In this document: positions 25,728-35,401 of the stretch, in pieces
Layout of the letters: the number at the start of each line of letters is the position of its first letter
Position numbering within the stretch: the first letter of the stretch is position 1
Assembly (NCBI GenBank): GCA_964615975.1
Contig: CAZTTH010000010.1
Location: 30,605-94,604, forward strand
Source of the DNA: CAZTTH01 sp964615975
Lineage (GTDB): Bacteria > Verrucomicrobiota > Lentisphaeria > JABSQK01 > JAJFLO01
Reading direction: 5' to 3'
Length of the DNA: 64,000 nucleotides
Made by a program: the position numbers and the translations under genes
Notes under the pieces: model-generated
Told to the model about the DNA's origin: nothing
The model's database searches: none
The model's input: the letters and a program-made list of their open reading frames with translations, nothing else

Positions 25728-27644
25728 ATGTCCCCTGTTGCCGCCAATCACCGATCTCAAGCAGGATCTTCTTCACCCATCCGACTGGCGGGATTGACGT
25801 TGGGGGCATTAGGGGTTGTATTCGGTGATATCGGCACCAGCCCCCTGTATGCCATGCGTGAATGTTTTCACCCCTCACACCAGATTGGTGTCACGCCGGA
25901 CAATATCCTGGGTGTGCTTTCCCTGATCATCTGGTCGTTAATCGGTATTATCTCAATAAAATATCTCATGTTTGTCATGCGCGCGGACAATCGGGGAGAA
26001 GGCGGGGTCTTTTCATTATTATCCATATTGCAGGATGATCTGCCCCGCAATGACAAGCGCCGTAAAATGATTTTTATCTTCTGCCTGATTAGCGGCGCCA
26101 TGCTTTTTTCCGATGCCACCATCACCCCCGCGATTTCGGTATTAAGCGCGGTCGAAGGGTTAACCACAATCACCCCACAGCTGGAATCATTTGTGGTTCC
26201 AATCACACTGGTTATTATCACCCTGCTTTTCATCAATCAACGTCGCGGCACCGCCAGTCTGGGAAAAATATTCGGACCGGTAATGCTGGTCTGGTTCTCG
26301 GTGCTGGGATTATTGGGGATAATGGCGATCATCAAGGAACCCAAAGTCCTGCTGGCTTTCAATCCCTGGTATGGCATCCAGTTCTTTTGGGTGAATGAAC
26401 TGACTGGATTCAAGGTTTTAGGTTCGGTATTTCTCGTGATTACCGGCGGGGAAGCGCTCTATGTCGATATGGGCCATTTTGGCCGCAACCCCATTCGCAA
26501 TGCCTGGTTTACCATAGCATTCCCCGGTCTGTTATTGAATTATCTTGGGCAAGGCGCCGTTCTGATTAAAACCCCGGATGCGGTAGAATCCCTATTTTAC
26601 CGCCTGGCGCCTACATGGGCATTATGGCCAGTGATCATCCTGGCGACCATTGCCACGGTCATCGCTTCTCAAGCGGTAATATCGGGTACATATTCCCTGG
26701 CAAAACAAGCCATTCAACTGGGATTAATCCCGCGATTGAAAATTGTCCAAACTTCAGAAGAATTCATCGGCCAGATTTATTTGCCAGCGATCAATTGGTT
26801 ATTGTTTGCCATATCCACAGGACTGGTATTGAACTTCAAGAATTCAAGCAATCTGGCTGCCGCCTATGGAGTCGCAGTGTCCTCATCAATGTTGATCACA
26901 TCAGTACTCATGACCCAAGTAGCTTCAACAGTCTGGCACTGGCGGCCGCTGACTGCCATTGGCTTCTGGCTGCTCTTCATTATCCCCGATCTTGCTTTTT
27001 CCATTTCCAACATGATGAAATTTGTTTCCGGTGGCTGGATTCCTATCGTCATGGCCTTAATTCTCTATTTGATCATGACCACTTGGGAGAGTGGGCGGGA
27101 TTTGATGAATACCAATATTTCCGGACAAGCATTGCCGGTAGAATTATTTCTCAAAGATATCGTCGAGAAAAAGCCCACCCGTGTCCCGGGCACGGCGGTT
27201 TTCCTCACCGGCAGCGGGGTTGGTATTCCCCGCACCTTGTTGCATAATTTGATTCATAACAAAATTCTGCACGAAACCATTATCCTGCTGACCGTCAAGA
27301 CCCAACGTTTTCCCTATGTGCCTGCTGACCAACGTGTTCAATTGGAAGAATTGGGGCATGGTCTCTTTCGCATGAAGCTGGCATTTGGCTTTCATGAAGT
27401 GCCCAATCTTTCCGGAGCCCTCAAAGGAGTGGATGTTGGCGGGAAAAAAATAAAAGTGATGAACACCACCTTCTTTCTCGGGCGTGAAAACCTGATCGTC
27501 AACCGCAACAAGTCCCAACCCTATTTTCCCTATTGGCGCCGGTTCTTGTATTCCATCCTTTTTCGCAATGCTTATGACGCCGCCACTTTCTTTAATATCC
27601 CTCCCAATCGGGTTGTCGAGCTGGGACGGCAGATCGAGATCTGA
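25728..27644 (+). CDS. kup: Low-affinity K+ uptake protein Kup
   Basis: K+/H+ symporter of the KUP/HAK/KT family, 638 residues, inner membrane. The N-terminal motif LGALGVVFGDIGTSPLYAMR is diagnostic, followed by IKYLMFVMRADNRGEGGVFS and twelve predicted helices, then a soluble C-terminal domain (from about 445: VPGTAVFLTGSGVGIPRTLL). It follows corA by 21 bases. Together with two CPA2 antiporters in the window it suggests active management of K+, but no shared regulation is visible. Confidence 0.95.
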   Translation: MSPVAANHRSQAGSSSPIRLAGLTLGALGVVFGDIGTSPLYAMRECFHPSHQIGVTPDNILGVLSLIIWSLIGIISIKYLMFVMRADNRGEGGVFSLLSILQDDLPRNDKRRKMIFIFCLISGAMLFSDATITPAISVLSAVEGLTTITPQLESFVVPITLVIITLLFINQRRGTASLGKIFGPVMLVWFSVLGLLGIMAIIKEPKVLLAFNPWYGIQFFWVNELTGFKVLGSVFLVITGGEALYVDMGHFGRNPIRNAWFTIAFPGLLLNYLGQGAVLIKTPDAVESLFYRLAPTWALWPVIILATIATVIASQAVISGTYSLAKQAIQLGLIPRLKIVQTSEEFIGQIYLPAINWLLFAISTGLVLNFKNSSNLAAAYGVAVSSSMLITSVLMTQVASTVWHWRPLTAIGFWLLFIIPDLAFSISNMMKFVSGGWIPIVMALILYLIMTTWESGRDLMNTNISGQALPVELFLKDIVEKKPTRVPGTAVFLTGSGVGIPRTLLHNLIHNKILHETIILLTVKTQRFPYVPADQRVQLEELGHGLFRMKLAFGFHEVPNLSGALKGVDVGGKKIKVMNTTFFLGRENLIVNRNKSQPYFPYWRRFLYSILFRNAYDAATFFNIPPNRVVELGRQIEI

Positions 27645-27715
27645 TCCCCCTGCTGATGACCGGCATATTCGCCGCCACCGTATTGGTTTCCCGGTTAATT
27701 CGCGCTTGGAAGTAT

Positions 27716-27789
27716 TTGGGAGTTTAATCTGTGTATATTGCTCCTGATCCCCTTTTATATTCATCACCAACCAAAGTTAAAACTCCCAA
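27716..27789. repeat. Inverted repeat between kup and the AI-2E gene
   Basis: Ten-base perfect arms: TTGGGAGTTT at 27716-27725 and AAACTCCCAA at 27780-27789, separated by 54 bases. The region lies between convergent genes. There is no T-run after the right arm, so it is not a normal terminator. Its right arm reaches the AAGGA that precedes the small ORF at 27801. Confidence 0.4.
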
Positions 27790-27800
27790 GGATGGTAAAC

Positions 27801-27896
27801 ATGGACCCGCGCCTTCCTGAATCCATGCCGATCAACGACATCAACGACACCATTAAAAATTCCCCCTCGCGATTTCTCCCCTCATTCGTTGGCTAA
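27801..27896 (+). CDS. Possible 31-residue small ORF after kup
   Basis: ATG at 27801 with AAGGA (27788-27792) spaced 8 bases upstream, open for 31 codons to a TAA at 27894-27896. The peptide begins MDPRLPESMPINDIND and has no signal peptide or membrane helix. It overlaps the 3' end of the opposite-strand AI-2E gene by 15 bases. The only support is the good ribosome-binding site; I recognise no family. It may be chance. Confidence 0.2.
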   Translation: MDPRLPESMPINDINDTIKNSPSRFLPSFVG

Positions 27897-28874
27897 TTCA
27901 TTGATTTCATTATCGTATCGCGACATTTCGGTTTTGACATAATACAAAACCACTGGCGCAATGATCATTCCCGGAATCCCCATGATGCTGTCCCCAATGA
28001 TCAAAGCCACCAAGGTCATCCATGCCGGGTTTTTAATTCGTTCGCCAATAATTTTGCTGTTCAGAAAATATTCCAGCTTATGCAGGGCAACCAGATAAAT
28101 CAGACAAATGATCGCTTTTTGCGGGGATTCAGTGAGAGCAATGATCACAATGATTGAATTACTGAAAATATTTCCGATTATAGGCAGTAGACCGCAGAGA
28201 AAGGTGGTTATGACCACCAAGCCGAATAAGGGCAGCGATATTATCGCTAAAAAGATGGCGGTAAAGATGGTATTGATCAGAGAGATCAGAATCTGCGCGC
28301 CCATCACGGTTTTGAAACTGAAATAAAACGTCCGCGCCCGTTTGATGATTTCCTGAGAAGAAAGGTAATAAAGATTTTGCCGACTGACAGGTTTGGCATC
28401 ATCTTCCTTTTCATCCAGGCTTAGCCGCGGATTAAGATACATACTGGCTGCAATTACCAGACTGATAAACACTGCAATAAATTCATCGGTTGCCAAACGA
28501 GCGAAATTTCCCAGATGCCCCAGGTGGGTTCGCAACTGAAACAAAATATGTTCCCTGAAGGTGTTCGCGTCATTAAATGGCAACTCAATTCGATGTTCCC
28601 GGGCAAAATTTATCACTATGGGTATCGATGACGCAAAAACCCGCGGCAATTGTACCAGCGCCTGATTCATGAAGAAGGCAAACACATAAAAAACCAACAA
28701 AACCGATATGACGTATAATGTGACTGAGATCCATTTGTTGTTATTGAAGGTAAGCTTTTCCAAGGCAAAATAAGAGAAAATGATGGTCAGAAACGGTATT
28801 GACAAATCCAACCGTTGAATCACCAGCATAATCGCGACAAAGGCCCCATACGAAATTAATATCGGTTTTTTCAT
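27882..28874 (-). CDS. AI-2E transporter family (TerC/PerM-like) membrane protein
   Basis: Polytopic inner-membrane protein of the AI-2E/UPF0118 family, 330 residues, slightly shorter than the usual 350-370. About eight hydrophobic segments: three at the N-terminus, a soluble loop (about 80-140), then the conserved C-terminal group with QILISLINTIFTAIFLAIISL, LPIIGNIFSNSIIVIIALTE and NPAWMTLVALIIGDSIMGIPGMIIAPVV. Members export autoinducer-2 or act as Na+/H+ antiporters; which applies here cannot be told. It stands alone on the minus strand, convergent with kup. Confidence 0.82.
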   Translation of the reverse strand: MKKPILISYGAFVAIMLVIQRLDLSIPFLTIIFSYFALEKLTFNNNKWISVTLYVISVLLVFYVFAFFMNQALVQLPRVFASSIPIVINFAREHRIELPFNDANTFREHILFQLRTHLGHLGNFARLATDEFIAVFISLVIAASMYLNPRLSLDEKEDDAKPVSRQNLYYLSSQEIIKRARTFYFSFKTVMGAQILISLINTIFTAIFLAIISLPLFGLVVITTFLCGLLPIIGNIFSNSIIVIIALTESPQKAIICLIYLVALHKLEYFLNSKIIGERIKNPAWMTLVALIIGDSIMGIPGMIIAPVVLYYVKTEMSRYDNEINELANE

Positions 28875-28976
28875 TAATCTGCTTAGTTAAAATTTTCGTC
28901 TCATTTCAGGGTGAGAAATAACCACAATACCGGAATGATTCAGCAACCTAGCGGATCATTCCCCTGATATTCATCC

Positions 28977-29861
28977 TTACCGATTACACAGCTCCTTGAA
29001 ATTACAATAATTGCATACCGCCAATCGGTCAGTCAGGGGAAAATCTTTTTTGCTTTTCGGTAGATTATCTTCAATATCAACGCAATATGCCTGCATCTCT
29101 TTGGTTTCAGAACTGATGCGTTCGGTGAAATCATGTAAAATTTCTGGTGTAACCTGCAATGAGGTTTCTTCGTAACCGGGTTTTAGATAAGCCACTATCG
29201 CGGTTATGTCACTCGGCGGAGTCTTGAGATGATGACTCGCCCAGGCCGTGTATCCTATCATTTGTTTGCGGTGTTTATCACCATCGGGTTTACCCGTTTT
29301 CCAATCTAATATGGTGATCTGGCCATCGACCATAAATAAAAAATCGACCTTGCAATATACTTTCATTCCCTGCAACCGGGCTTCTCCATATCCCGGCGGT
29401 TCAATCAGCCACTGTTGTTTGTCCTCAATGGCATGAGTTTTAATCCATTCAAAGCGCGGACTGGATAAAAAGGTGTGCAAACATGACATTGTGTTCGGCA
29501 GCAAATCTTCCGGATGGACTGCATCGATTTGTTGGTAATGGACTTCAAAAAAGATTTTTTTTTGACAGGCTTCAGCGACTTTTTTCGCGACGAAATCATG
29601 AAATCGCTTCATATCGATTTCTGCATCGGATTTTAATAATCGCCGCAGGATCACCGCGATAGAGTCGTGCGCAAGGTTGCCGATTTCCAATGGCAGCGAT
29701 GTCAGCGACTTCAAGCCATCAATGCGGGCTCGGGAAAATTCTCCATCATACTTGCCGTAATATTGATAGTAATATTGGCGTTTGCATAAATTGAAACAAT
29801 CGTAGCGCGACACCGACCAACCTAGAATGGCACTAAATGGATATGGGTTGATTTTGATCAC
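28977..29861 (-). CDS. PD-(D/E)XK nuclease with Cas4/AddB-like Fe-S cysteines
   Basis: A 294-residue RecB-like single-strand exonuclease. The nuclease core is visible as an upstream LEIGNLAHDSIAVILRRLL helix (the conserved His of this group), then VDFLFMVDGQITILDWKTGK, which supplies the D and D-x-K catalytic residues. The C-terminal CNYCNFKELC has C-x2-C-x5-C spacing, and an N-terminal CFNLCKRQYYY supplies a fourth cysteine: the pattern of the 4Fe-4S cluster in Cas4, AddB and Dna2. The start is a GTG at 29861 with GGGA about 9 bases upstream. It begins 13 bases after the giant repeat gene, so the two may be co-transcribed. No CRISPR array or cas gene is near, so Cas4 is not supported. Confidence 0.82.
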   Translation of the reverse strand: MIKINPYPFSAILGWSVSRYDCFNLCKRQYYYQYYGKYDGEFSRARIDGLKSLTSLPLEIGNLAHDSIAVILRRLLKSDAEIDMKRFHDFVAKKVAEACQKKIFFEVHYQQIDAVHPEDLLPNTMSCLHTFLSSPRFEWIKTHAIEDKQQWLIEPPGYGEARLQGMKVYCKVDFLFMVDGQITILDWKTGKPDGDKHRKQMIGYTAWASHHLKTPPSDITAIVAYLKPGYEETSLQVTPEILHDFTERISSETKEMQAYCVDIEDNLPKSKKDFPLTDRLAVCNYCNFKELCNR

Positions 29862-29874
29862 AATTTATTCCCGA

Positions 29875-32800
29875 TTATTTGTTACCCGTGGGTAGTAACT
29901 TGGTAACCAGAAATGAGCGCGATGCTGTCGCGGCGCCATCACTGACGGTAATTGTAATCGTCGCGGTGCCATATTCATTGATGGCCGGAAAAATGTCGAT
30001 CGTCCCCCCGGTGGCATCACCATCGCCATCTTCGAAATGGATATTGATGTTACTGACCGCCACCAGATTCTGATTCGAACTGGCCACTGTGATGGTGAGA
30101 TGCTGCTGGTCTTCATCTTCGCCGCCCCCTTCATCGACTTCAAATGGGATGTTTTCAACCTTACCATTCTCATCGGTGTTTTGATTGGCAATGACGCTGA
30201 TCGTCGGGAGATCGTTTACTGGATTTACTGTGATCATAAAACTTGAGCTGATTTTGTTTTTACCATCATCAACCGTGATGGTTATTTTGGCAACTCCCGA
30301 TCGGTTAGGTGCCGGATAAAGATCCAAACTGCCAGGACGAGCGTCATTGATGCCATCGGAAAAATTGATATGGATTTGCTCGACCGGGATGAGTCCGGGA
30401 TTACTCGTCTCCGCGTAAATTTGTAAAATTTGTGTATCTTCATCGCTCCCTCCGCCTTCATCGACATTCAACTTTACTCCCAGCAATGGATGGTCTTCGT
30501 CGGTGGATTGATCCGCTATCGGTATGATTGTGGGATGGTCTTCAACGGGTAAAATTTCAATCGCGATCGTGGCTATGTTGGAATCAGATATCCCATCGTT
30601 TACCTTGAATGAAAATCGATCAAGGCCATTATAATCCGTATCCGGATGATACTCGTAGGTGCCCTTGTCAGGATTGAGATTGGTCACCTTGCCATGTTCA
30701 GGCGGAATCGAAAGGATGTAGGTTAGCGTATCTCCATCCCAATCATCGCCGCTTAATTGTCCATTGGTATATACCTGATCTTCCTCGAGCTTTATCTCTT
30801 CAGAAACGGCTATCGGAGCATCGTCGACAGGTTGGACCATGACATTGAAGGTGATGACGGAGGTTGAGGCGCCATCATCAGCAGTCAGGGTAATAAGCGC
30901 TTTACCATATGCATTTGGCGCCGGTCTGATCGTCACTAATCCTGATCCAGCATCGCGTTCGTCATCAACAAATTCCATGCGGATATTCTGATCGGGGATA
31001 AGGGCTTGATTTGAACTCGCAGCAGCCAAGCGCAGGATTTGCCTGTCTTCATCATCCCCCCCTCCTTCATCAACGGTAAAAGCGAGATTATTGATGATCC
31101 CGTCTTCACGAATCGTCTGATCATCGATTGCACTCCAAATTGGCGCATCATTAACCGGAGTTACGGTCAGGAGAAATTGTTGCTGGGTTGATTTGGCGCC
31201 ATCATTGGCAGTGATCGTGATGGTAGTGACTCCATTGCGATCCCGATTGGGGATGAGATCCAGAATCCCTCGCTCGGCATCCCCTGTCTGATCACTGAAT
31301 TTAATATGAATGTTATCATCGGTCACCAACGCGGTATTGGAACTTGACACTGACAAGGTGACGATCTGATGATCTTCATCGCTGCCGCCGCCTTCATCCA
31401 CAGTAAAGGCAACGCCTTCGAGCAGGGTATCTTCGCGGATGGTCAGATCCTTCAATCCGGCAATAACCGGGGCATCATTGTCTGCGATTACATTGACATT
31501 AAAAACCATTTTACTGCTCGCCAAGCCATCGGAAACAGTCAAAGTGATTGCCGCAACTCCATTTTGATCGGTGGCGGGAATGATATCAATCGACCCGGTA
31601 TGCGGTTCACGAGAGCCTTCCTTGAAATGAAGCGTAATCCCGACTATCGGGATTAAACTTGGATTCGAACTGCTCGCCGTTAGCGCTAACACCTGATCAT
31701 TTTCATCGCTGCTTCCGCCTTCATCCACGGTAAATGGAATCCCCGTTATAGCCCCATCTTCACTCACGGTTAGATTGTCAATGACTGATAGAACCGGCGG
31801 ATCGTTGACCGCGTTGACTTGCAGACGAAACGACTGCGATACCTGACTGTTGCCATCATCTGCGGTAACGGTAATCACCGAGCTGCCAGAATGATCCGCG
31901 CGTGGGAAAATGCTGATTGTTCCACCAGTGGCATCTTTGCCGTCATCCTGAAAATTAATCGCAATATTTTCGCTGGGAACCAATTCAGTATTAGAGCTCT
32001 CAGCGGTTAATACCAGAATTTGACTATCCTCATCACTGCCGCCGCCTTCGTCGGCGGTAAACGCGATCGCGCTTATCGGTTGATCTTCGTTGGTGGTTTG
32101 ATCGGAAATAGGAGATAATAACGGGGGATCATTCTGGGCAGCGACCGACACCGTGAAAGATTTATTGACGGTCAGACTGCCATCACTGATGGTCAAGGTA
32201 ATTTTAGCGCTGCCATTTTCATTGGGGTTGGGCGCTATTTGCAATACCCCTGAGCCGGGTGCATCAGCCGCGAAACGAATGTGCAGATTTTTATCCGGGA
32301 TCAAGGCCTGATTGGCACTCGCCGCCTTGATCGTTACCTCCTGTTTGGCTTCGTCATCCCCGCCGCCCGGTGAATACTTGAAATCTAGCGGTTCGAGAGC
32401 TTCGTCCTCATCCCCGGATAGATCCGCCAGATCGGATAATATCGGCGGATCATTGACCGCCTTGATAAGCACCTGAAATGTCTCCTGAACCTCTTGATGA
32501 CCATCACTGACCGTCAGAGTGATGAAGGCGTTGCCGTTTTGTTGAGAAGCGGGTTGAATGCGCAGGGATCCGCCTGTGGCATCCCCGGTACTGTCATTAA
32601 AGTTGATTGTAATATTGCCATCCGGTATCAGGGCTTGATTCGAGCTGCTAACCTTGATGGTGACAATTTGGACATCTTCATCACTCGCGCCGCCCTCATC
32701 CACAATGAAGGCGATGGAAGACAGGACCATATCCTCATTTCCGGTTTGATCTGGAATTTTCGCGATCTGCGGGGGATCATCGACCGGAGCGATTGTCACT

Positions 32801-35080
32801 TCCATGGTTTGCTGCGATGTGGCATCTCCGTCATTGGCAATAATGGTAATGATGGCAGTGCCATTTTGATTGGGAGCTGGCCGCAGTGCGAGAACCCCCG
32901 TAGAGGCATCCGTAATGGTATCGTTAAAGTCTATTTTGATATTGGCAGTCGGGATCAGATTGGGTTGAGAAGTGGTCGCGGTTAAGACCAGAATCTGTGC
33001 ATCTTCATTTTTTCCTCCGCCTTCATCAGCCGTAATGGTGATATTTTCCAATAGCCCGTCTTCCGGGATGGTTTGAGGCGGAATCGGCATGATCTCTGGC
33101 GGGTCATTGACTGGTTCAATCGTAACGGTAAAAGAATACAGCGAGGAGGAATTCCCGTCATTCACACTCATAGTGATGGTCGCGACACCCGCTTGGTTGG
33201 GCGCAGGAACAATCGTCAGGGTACCGCCAACAGCATCAGTTTCGCTATCGGTAAAATCAATAATAATATTCCCGGTAGGGATCAGTTCTTCATTTGAACT
33301 GACCGATTTCACGGTCAAAATCTGGATGTCCTCATCGCTGCCGCCGCCTTCGTCCACTTCGAAATACAAGGCGTTTATGGGTTTGTCCTCCGGGCTGTGC
33401 TGATCGGCAATCGGAATAATGATGGGAACATTATTAATCGGCAGCACCGTCAGGGTAAAACTTTCCTGCGCCGACCCGCTGCCGTCATCCACAGTCAGGG
33501 TAATTATGGTCGACCCATTTTGCCCGGGAGCAGGTAATACATCAATTTTTCCTCCCATCGCGTCATTACTGTCATCCTTAAAATACAAGGTGATGTTTTG
33601 ATCGGGGACCAAGGTGGTATTCGAGCTGGAAACCCGGATGGTTAAAATTTCGCTGTTTTCTTCGTCACCTCCCCCTTCGTCGGCGGTAAATGGGATCCCA
33701 AGTATGGGCACATCCTCTTTGGTTTGCTGATCGAGAATCTGGCTGAGAGTCGGGAAATCATTAACAGAAGTAACGGTAAGTAAAAATCGCGTCTCAGCCG
33801 ACGCGGCGCCATCACTGATAATGACGGTGATGGTCGTGGTGCCAAATTTATTTTCCGCCGGAAAAATATCGAGAGTGCCGCCTTTGGCATCCGCGGTATC
33901 ATCGAGAAAATGGAGTGAAATATTTTCCGGCGGCACCAGTTCTGGATTTGAACTGGCAACTGTCGCGGTGAGGATTTGTTGATCTTCATCACTGCCGCCG
34001 CCCTCATCCGCGGTAAAGGAAATGCCTTTTATTGGTGTATCTTCGTTGGTAAATTGATTGGGGATGGTTGAAATCACCGGGGGATCATCGACACTGGTGA
34101 CTTTCAGGATAAACGATTGCTGCGCGATATTCATGCCATCATCGGCAGTAAGGGTTATCGTGGTCATGCCATTCTGGTTGGGCGCAGGAGTAATGGATAA
34201 CAGGCCGCCCGCGGCATTGGCGTCGGTATCGCTAAAGTTGACCTTGATTTGTTGGTCAGGGACCAGAGTGGTGTTCGAACTGGTTACGGTTACCGTCAAT
34301 AGTTGTTCATTCTCATCTTCGGCCCCGCCTTCATCGACAGTAAACGCGATTTCGGATAAGACCGTGTCTTCAAGGATGGTTTGATCATTGAGCGGAGAAA
34401 ATCGCGGGGGATCATCGACTGCAATCACAGTAACGGCAAAGGTAAGCTCACTGGTAATGACGCCATCCGAAACGGTCACATTGATATGGGTGGAACCATT
34501 GGTGTTGGGATTCGGAGTTAAAGTGATCGTGCCGCCGGTGGCATCAGTCTCATCATCGTCAAATTGCAGCTTGATTCCCGCTTCCGAAAACAGGCTGGAA
34601 GCGAAACTTGATACCGTAACCGTAAGTATTTGAACATCTTCATCGCCACCACCACCTTCATCAACAATAAAGGAAATGGCGGGGAATGGCGTGTCTTCCT
34701 GGGTCGTTTGATCCGCGATTGGCACGATGACCGGGGGATCATTAACCGCCTTGACAGTGAAGGTAAAACTCACTTGAGCGCGATTGACACCATCACTGAT
34801 TGCAAGGGTTAATATGGCTGTGCCATTTTGATTGGGGGCAGGGGTTAAAGTCAGTTTTCCCAGTTTTTCCCCGTCGGCTCCATCGCTGAGTTGAGCGTTG
34901 ATATTATTATCAGGAATCAGGCTGGGATTGTTGCTGGTGACGGTCACGGTCACCCAGTCGGACTGATCAAACGGTTTCCCCTGTCGTTTAACGGCGAATG
35001 GCACCCCCACTAGGGGAATATCTTCATCAGTGGCTTGATCTGCGATTTTCGCGATCATCAGAGTGTCGTTGGCATCAGCA
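29875..35080 (-). repeat. Tandem protein-coding repeat array, period about 326 bases
   Basis: Fifteen related units plus one divergent unit within the giant gene. Sites encoding the DEGGG motif recur on the plus strand near 34640, 34310, 33985, 33657, 33332, 33005, 32680, 32360, 32027, 31710, 31375 and 31050, then near 30440 and 30110, a spacing of about 317-335 bases. Copies differ considerably, so recent homogenisation is not evident. Unit 14 (about 30550-30835) is the divergent VCBS-like unit. Confidence 0.85.
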
Positions 35081-35178
35081 GCATGGATCATGGTTTTAAT
35101 ATCGGTGAGCAGAAACGTCACTACTGAAATACTTGTAATCAGCCACAAGCTGGGAGTAATTCGAGATAAAGTAGTCAT
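29875..35178 (-). CDS. Giant secreted repeat protein with cadherin-like/tandem-95-type domains
   Basis: A 1767-residue exported protein. I chose the ATG at 35178, which opens a signal-like segment (SLWLITSISVVTFLLTDI); the frame runs a further 51 codons upstream. The mature chain is almost entirely repeats: 15 related units of about 109 residues plus one divergent VCBS/cadherin-like unit, fourteenth in order (residues near EEDQVYTNGQLSGDDWDGD). A typical unit reads PP-x-x-x-x-IADQ-x-x-x-ED, then F-x-(V/A)DEGGG-x-DED-x-Q, ILTVTVSSSN, a DA-x-GG segment, P-x-x-NQNG, and DG ... F-x-V-x-V-x-x-VND. The acidic DEGGG/DED and NDG motifs suggest Ca2+ binding. No LPXTG, T9SS tail, anchor helix or enzyme domain is visible: the chain ends within about ten residues of the last repeat. 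A surface adhesin or matrix role is inference. Confidence 0.85.
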   Translation of the reverse strand: MTTLSRITPSLWLITSISVVTFLLTDIKTMIHAADANDTLMIAKIADQATDEDIPLVGVPFAVKRQGKPFDQSDWVTVTVTSNNPSLIPDNNINAQLSDGADGEKLGKLTLTPAPNQNGTAILTLAISDGVNRAQVSFTFTVKAVNDPPVIVPIADQTTQEDTPFPAISFIVDEGGGGDEDVQILTVTVSSFASSLFSEAGIKLQFDDDETDATGGTITLTPNPNTNGSTHINVTVSDGVITSELTFAVTVIAVDDPPRFSPLNDQTILEDTVLSEIAFTVDEGGAEDENEQLLTVTVTSSNTTLVPDQQIKVNFSDTDANAAGGLLSITPAPNQNGMTTITLTADDGMNIAQQSFILKVTSVDDPPVISTIPNQFTNEDTPIKGISFTADEGGGSDEDQQILTATVASSNPELVPPENISLHFLDDTADAKGGTLDIFPAENKFGTTTITVIISDGAASAETRFLLTVTSVNDFPTLSQILDQQTKEDVPILGIPFTADEGGGDEENSEILTIRVSSSNTTLVPDQNITLYFKDDSNDAMGGKIDVLPAPGQNGSTIITLTVDDGSGSAQESFTLTVLPINNVPIIIPIADQHSPEDKPINALYFEVDEGGGSDEDIQILTVKSVSSNEELIPTGNIIIDFTDSETDAVGGTLTIVPAPNQAGVATITMSVNDGNSSSLYSFTVTIEPVNDPPEIMPIPPQTIPEDGLLENITITADEGGGKNEDAQILVLTATTSQPNLIPTANIKIDFNDTITDASTGVLALRPAPNQNGTAIITIIANDGDATSQQTMEVTIAPVDDPPQIAKIPDQTGNEDMVLSSIAFIVDEGGASDEDVQIVTIKVSSSNQALIPDGNITINFNDSTGDATGGSLRIQPASQQNGNAFITLTVSDGHQEVQETFQVLIKAVNDPPILSDLADLSGDEDEALEPLDFKYSPGGGDDEAKQEVTIKAASANQALIPDKNLHIRFAADAPGSGVLQIAPNPNENGSAKITLTISDGSLTVNKSFTVSVAAQNDPPLLSPISDQTTNEDQPISAIAFTADEGGGSDEDSQILVLTAESSNTELVPSENIAINFQDDGKDATGGTISIFPRADHSGSSVITVTADDGNSQVSQSFRLQVNAVNDPPVLSVIDNLTVSEDGAITGIPFTVDEGGSSDENDQVLALTASSSNPSLIPIVGITLHFKEGSREPHTGSIDIIPATDQNGVAAITLTVSDGLASSKMVFNVNVIADNDAPVIAGLKDLTIREDTLLEGVAFTVDEGGGSDEDHQIVTLSVSSSNTALVTDDNIHIKFSDQTGDAERGILDLIPNRDRNGVTTITITANDGAKSTQQQFLLTVTPVNDAPIWSAIDDQTIREDGIINNLAFTVDEGGGDDEDRQILRLAAASSNQALIPDQNIRMEFVDDERDAGSGLVTIRPAPNAYGKALITLTADDGASTSVITFNVMVQPVDDAPIAVSEEIKLEEDQVYTNGQLSGDDWDGDTLTYILSIPPEHGKVTNLNPDKGTYEYHPDTDYNGLDRFSFKVNDGISDSNIATIAIEILPVEDHPTIIPIADQSTDEDHPLLGVKLNVDEGGGSDEDTQILQIYAETSNPGLIPVEQIHINFSDGINDARPGSLDLYPAPNRSGVAKITITVDDGKNKISSSFMITVNPVNDLPTISVIANQNTDENGKVENIPFEVDEGGGEDEDQQHLTITVASSNQNLVAVSNINIHFEDGDGDATGGTIDIFPAINEYGTATITITVSDGAATASRSFLVTKLLPTGNK

Positions 35179-35401
35179 AGACTGATTCCAATTCTTTTTC
35201 AGGTTGATTTCCAGGTATTGACAACGAACCGTTGTATTTGATGCTAAATATCGCCTCAATCTAATGATCAAAATTGAACCTGCCATAAAATCCTTAAAAT
35301 TTACCGCCTGCGAGTCGCGCATCTTTGTCATATAGGAATGTACTGACGTGAAATTACCGTCTTAGCATGGATAAAAAATCCGGTAGCCTCTCAGCAATGA
35401 T

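Noticed and set aside
28977..29861. The nuclease as Cas4
   Set aside because: Cysteine pattern fits, but no CRISPR array or cas gene was found; AddB-like or stand-alone nuclease is equally possible.
30037..34812. Several plus-strand ORFs of 60-160 codons opposite the giant repeat gene
   Set aside because: They recur with the repeat period, have no ribosome-binding sites, and arise from repeat codon bias; the minus-strand gene explains all of them.
29875..35080. The 326-base periodicity as a CRISPR-like or DNA satellite array
   Set aside because: Repeats are protein-coding, diverged, and far longer than CRISPR repeats, with no spacer structure.
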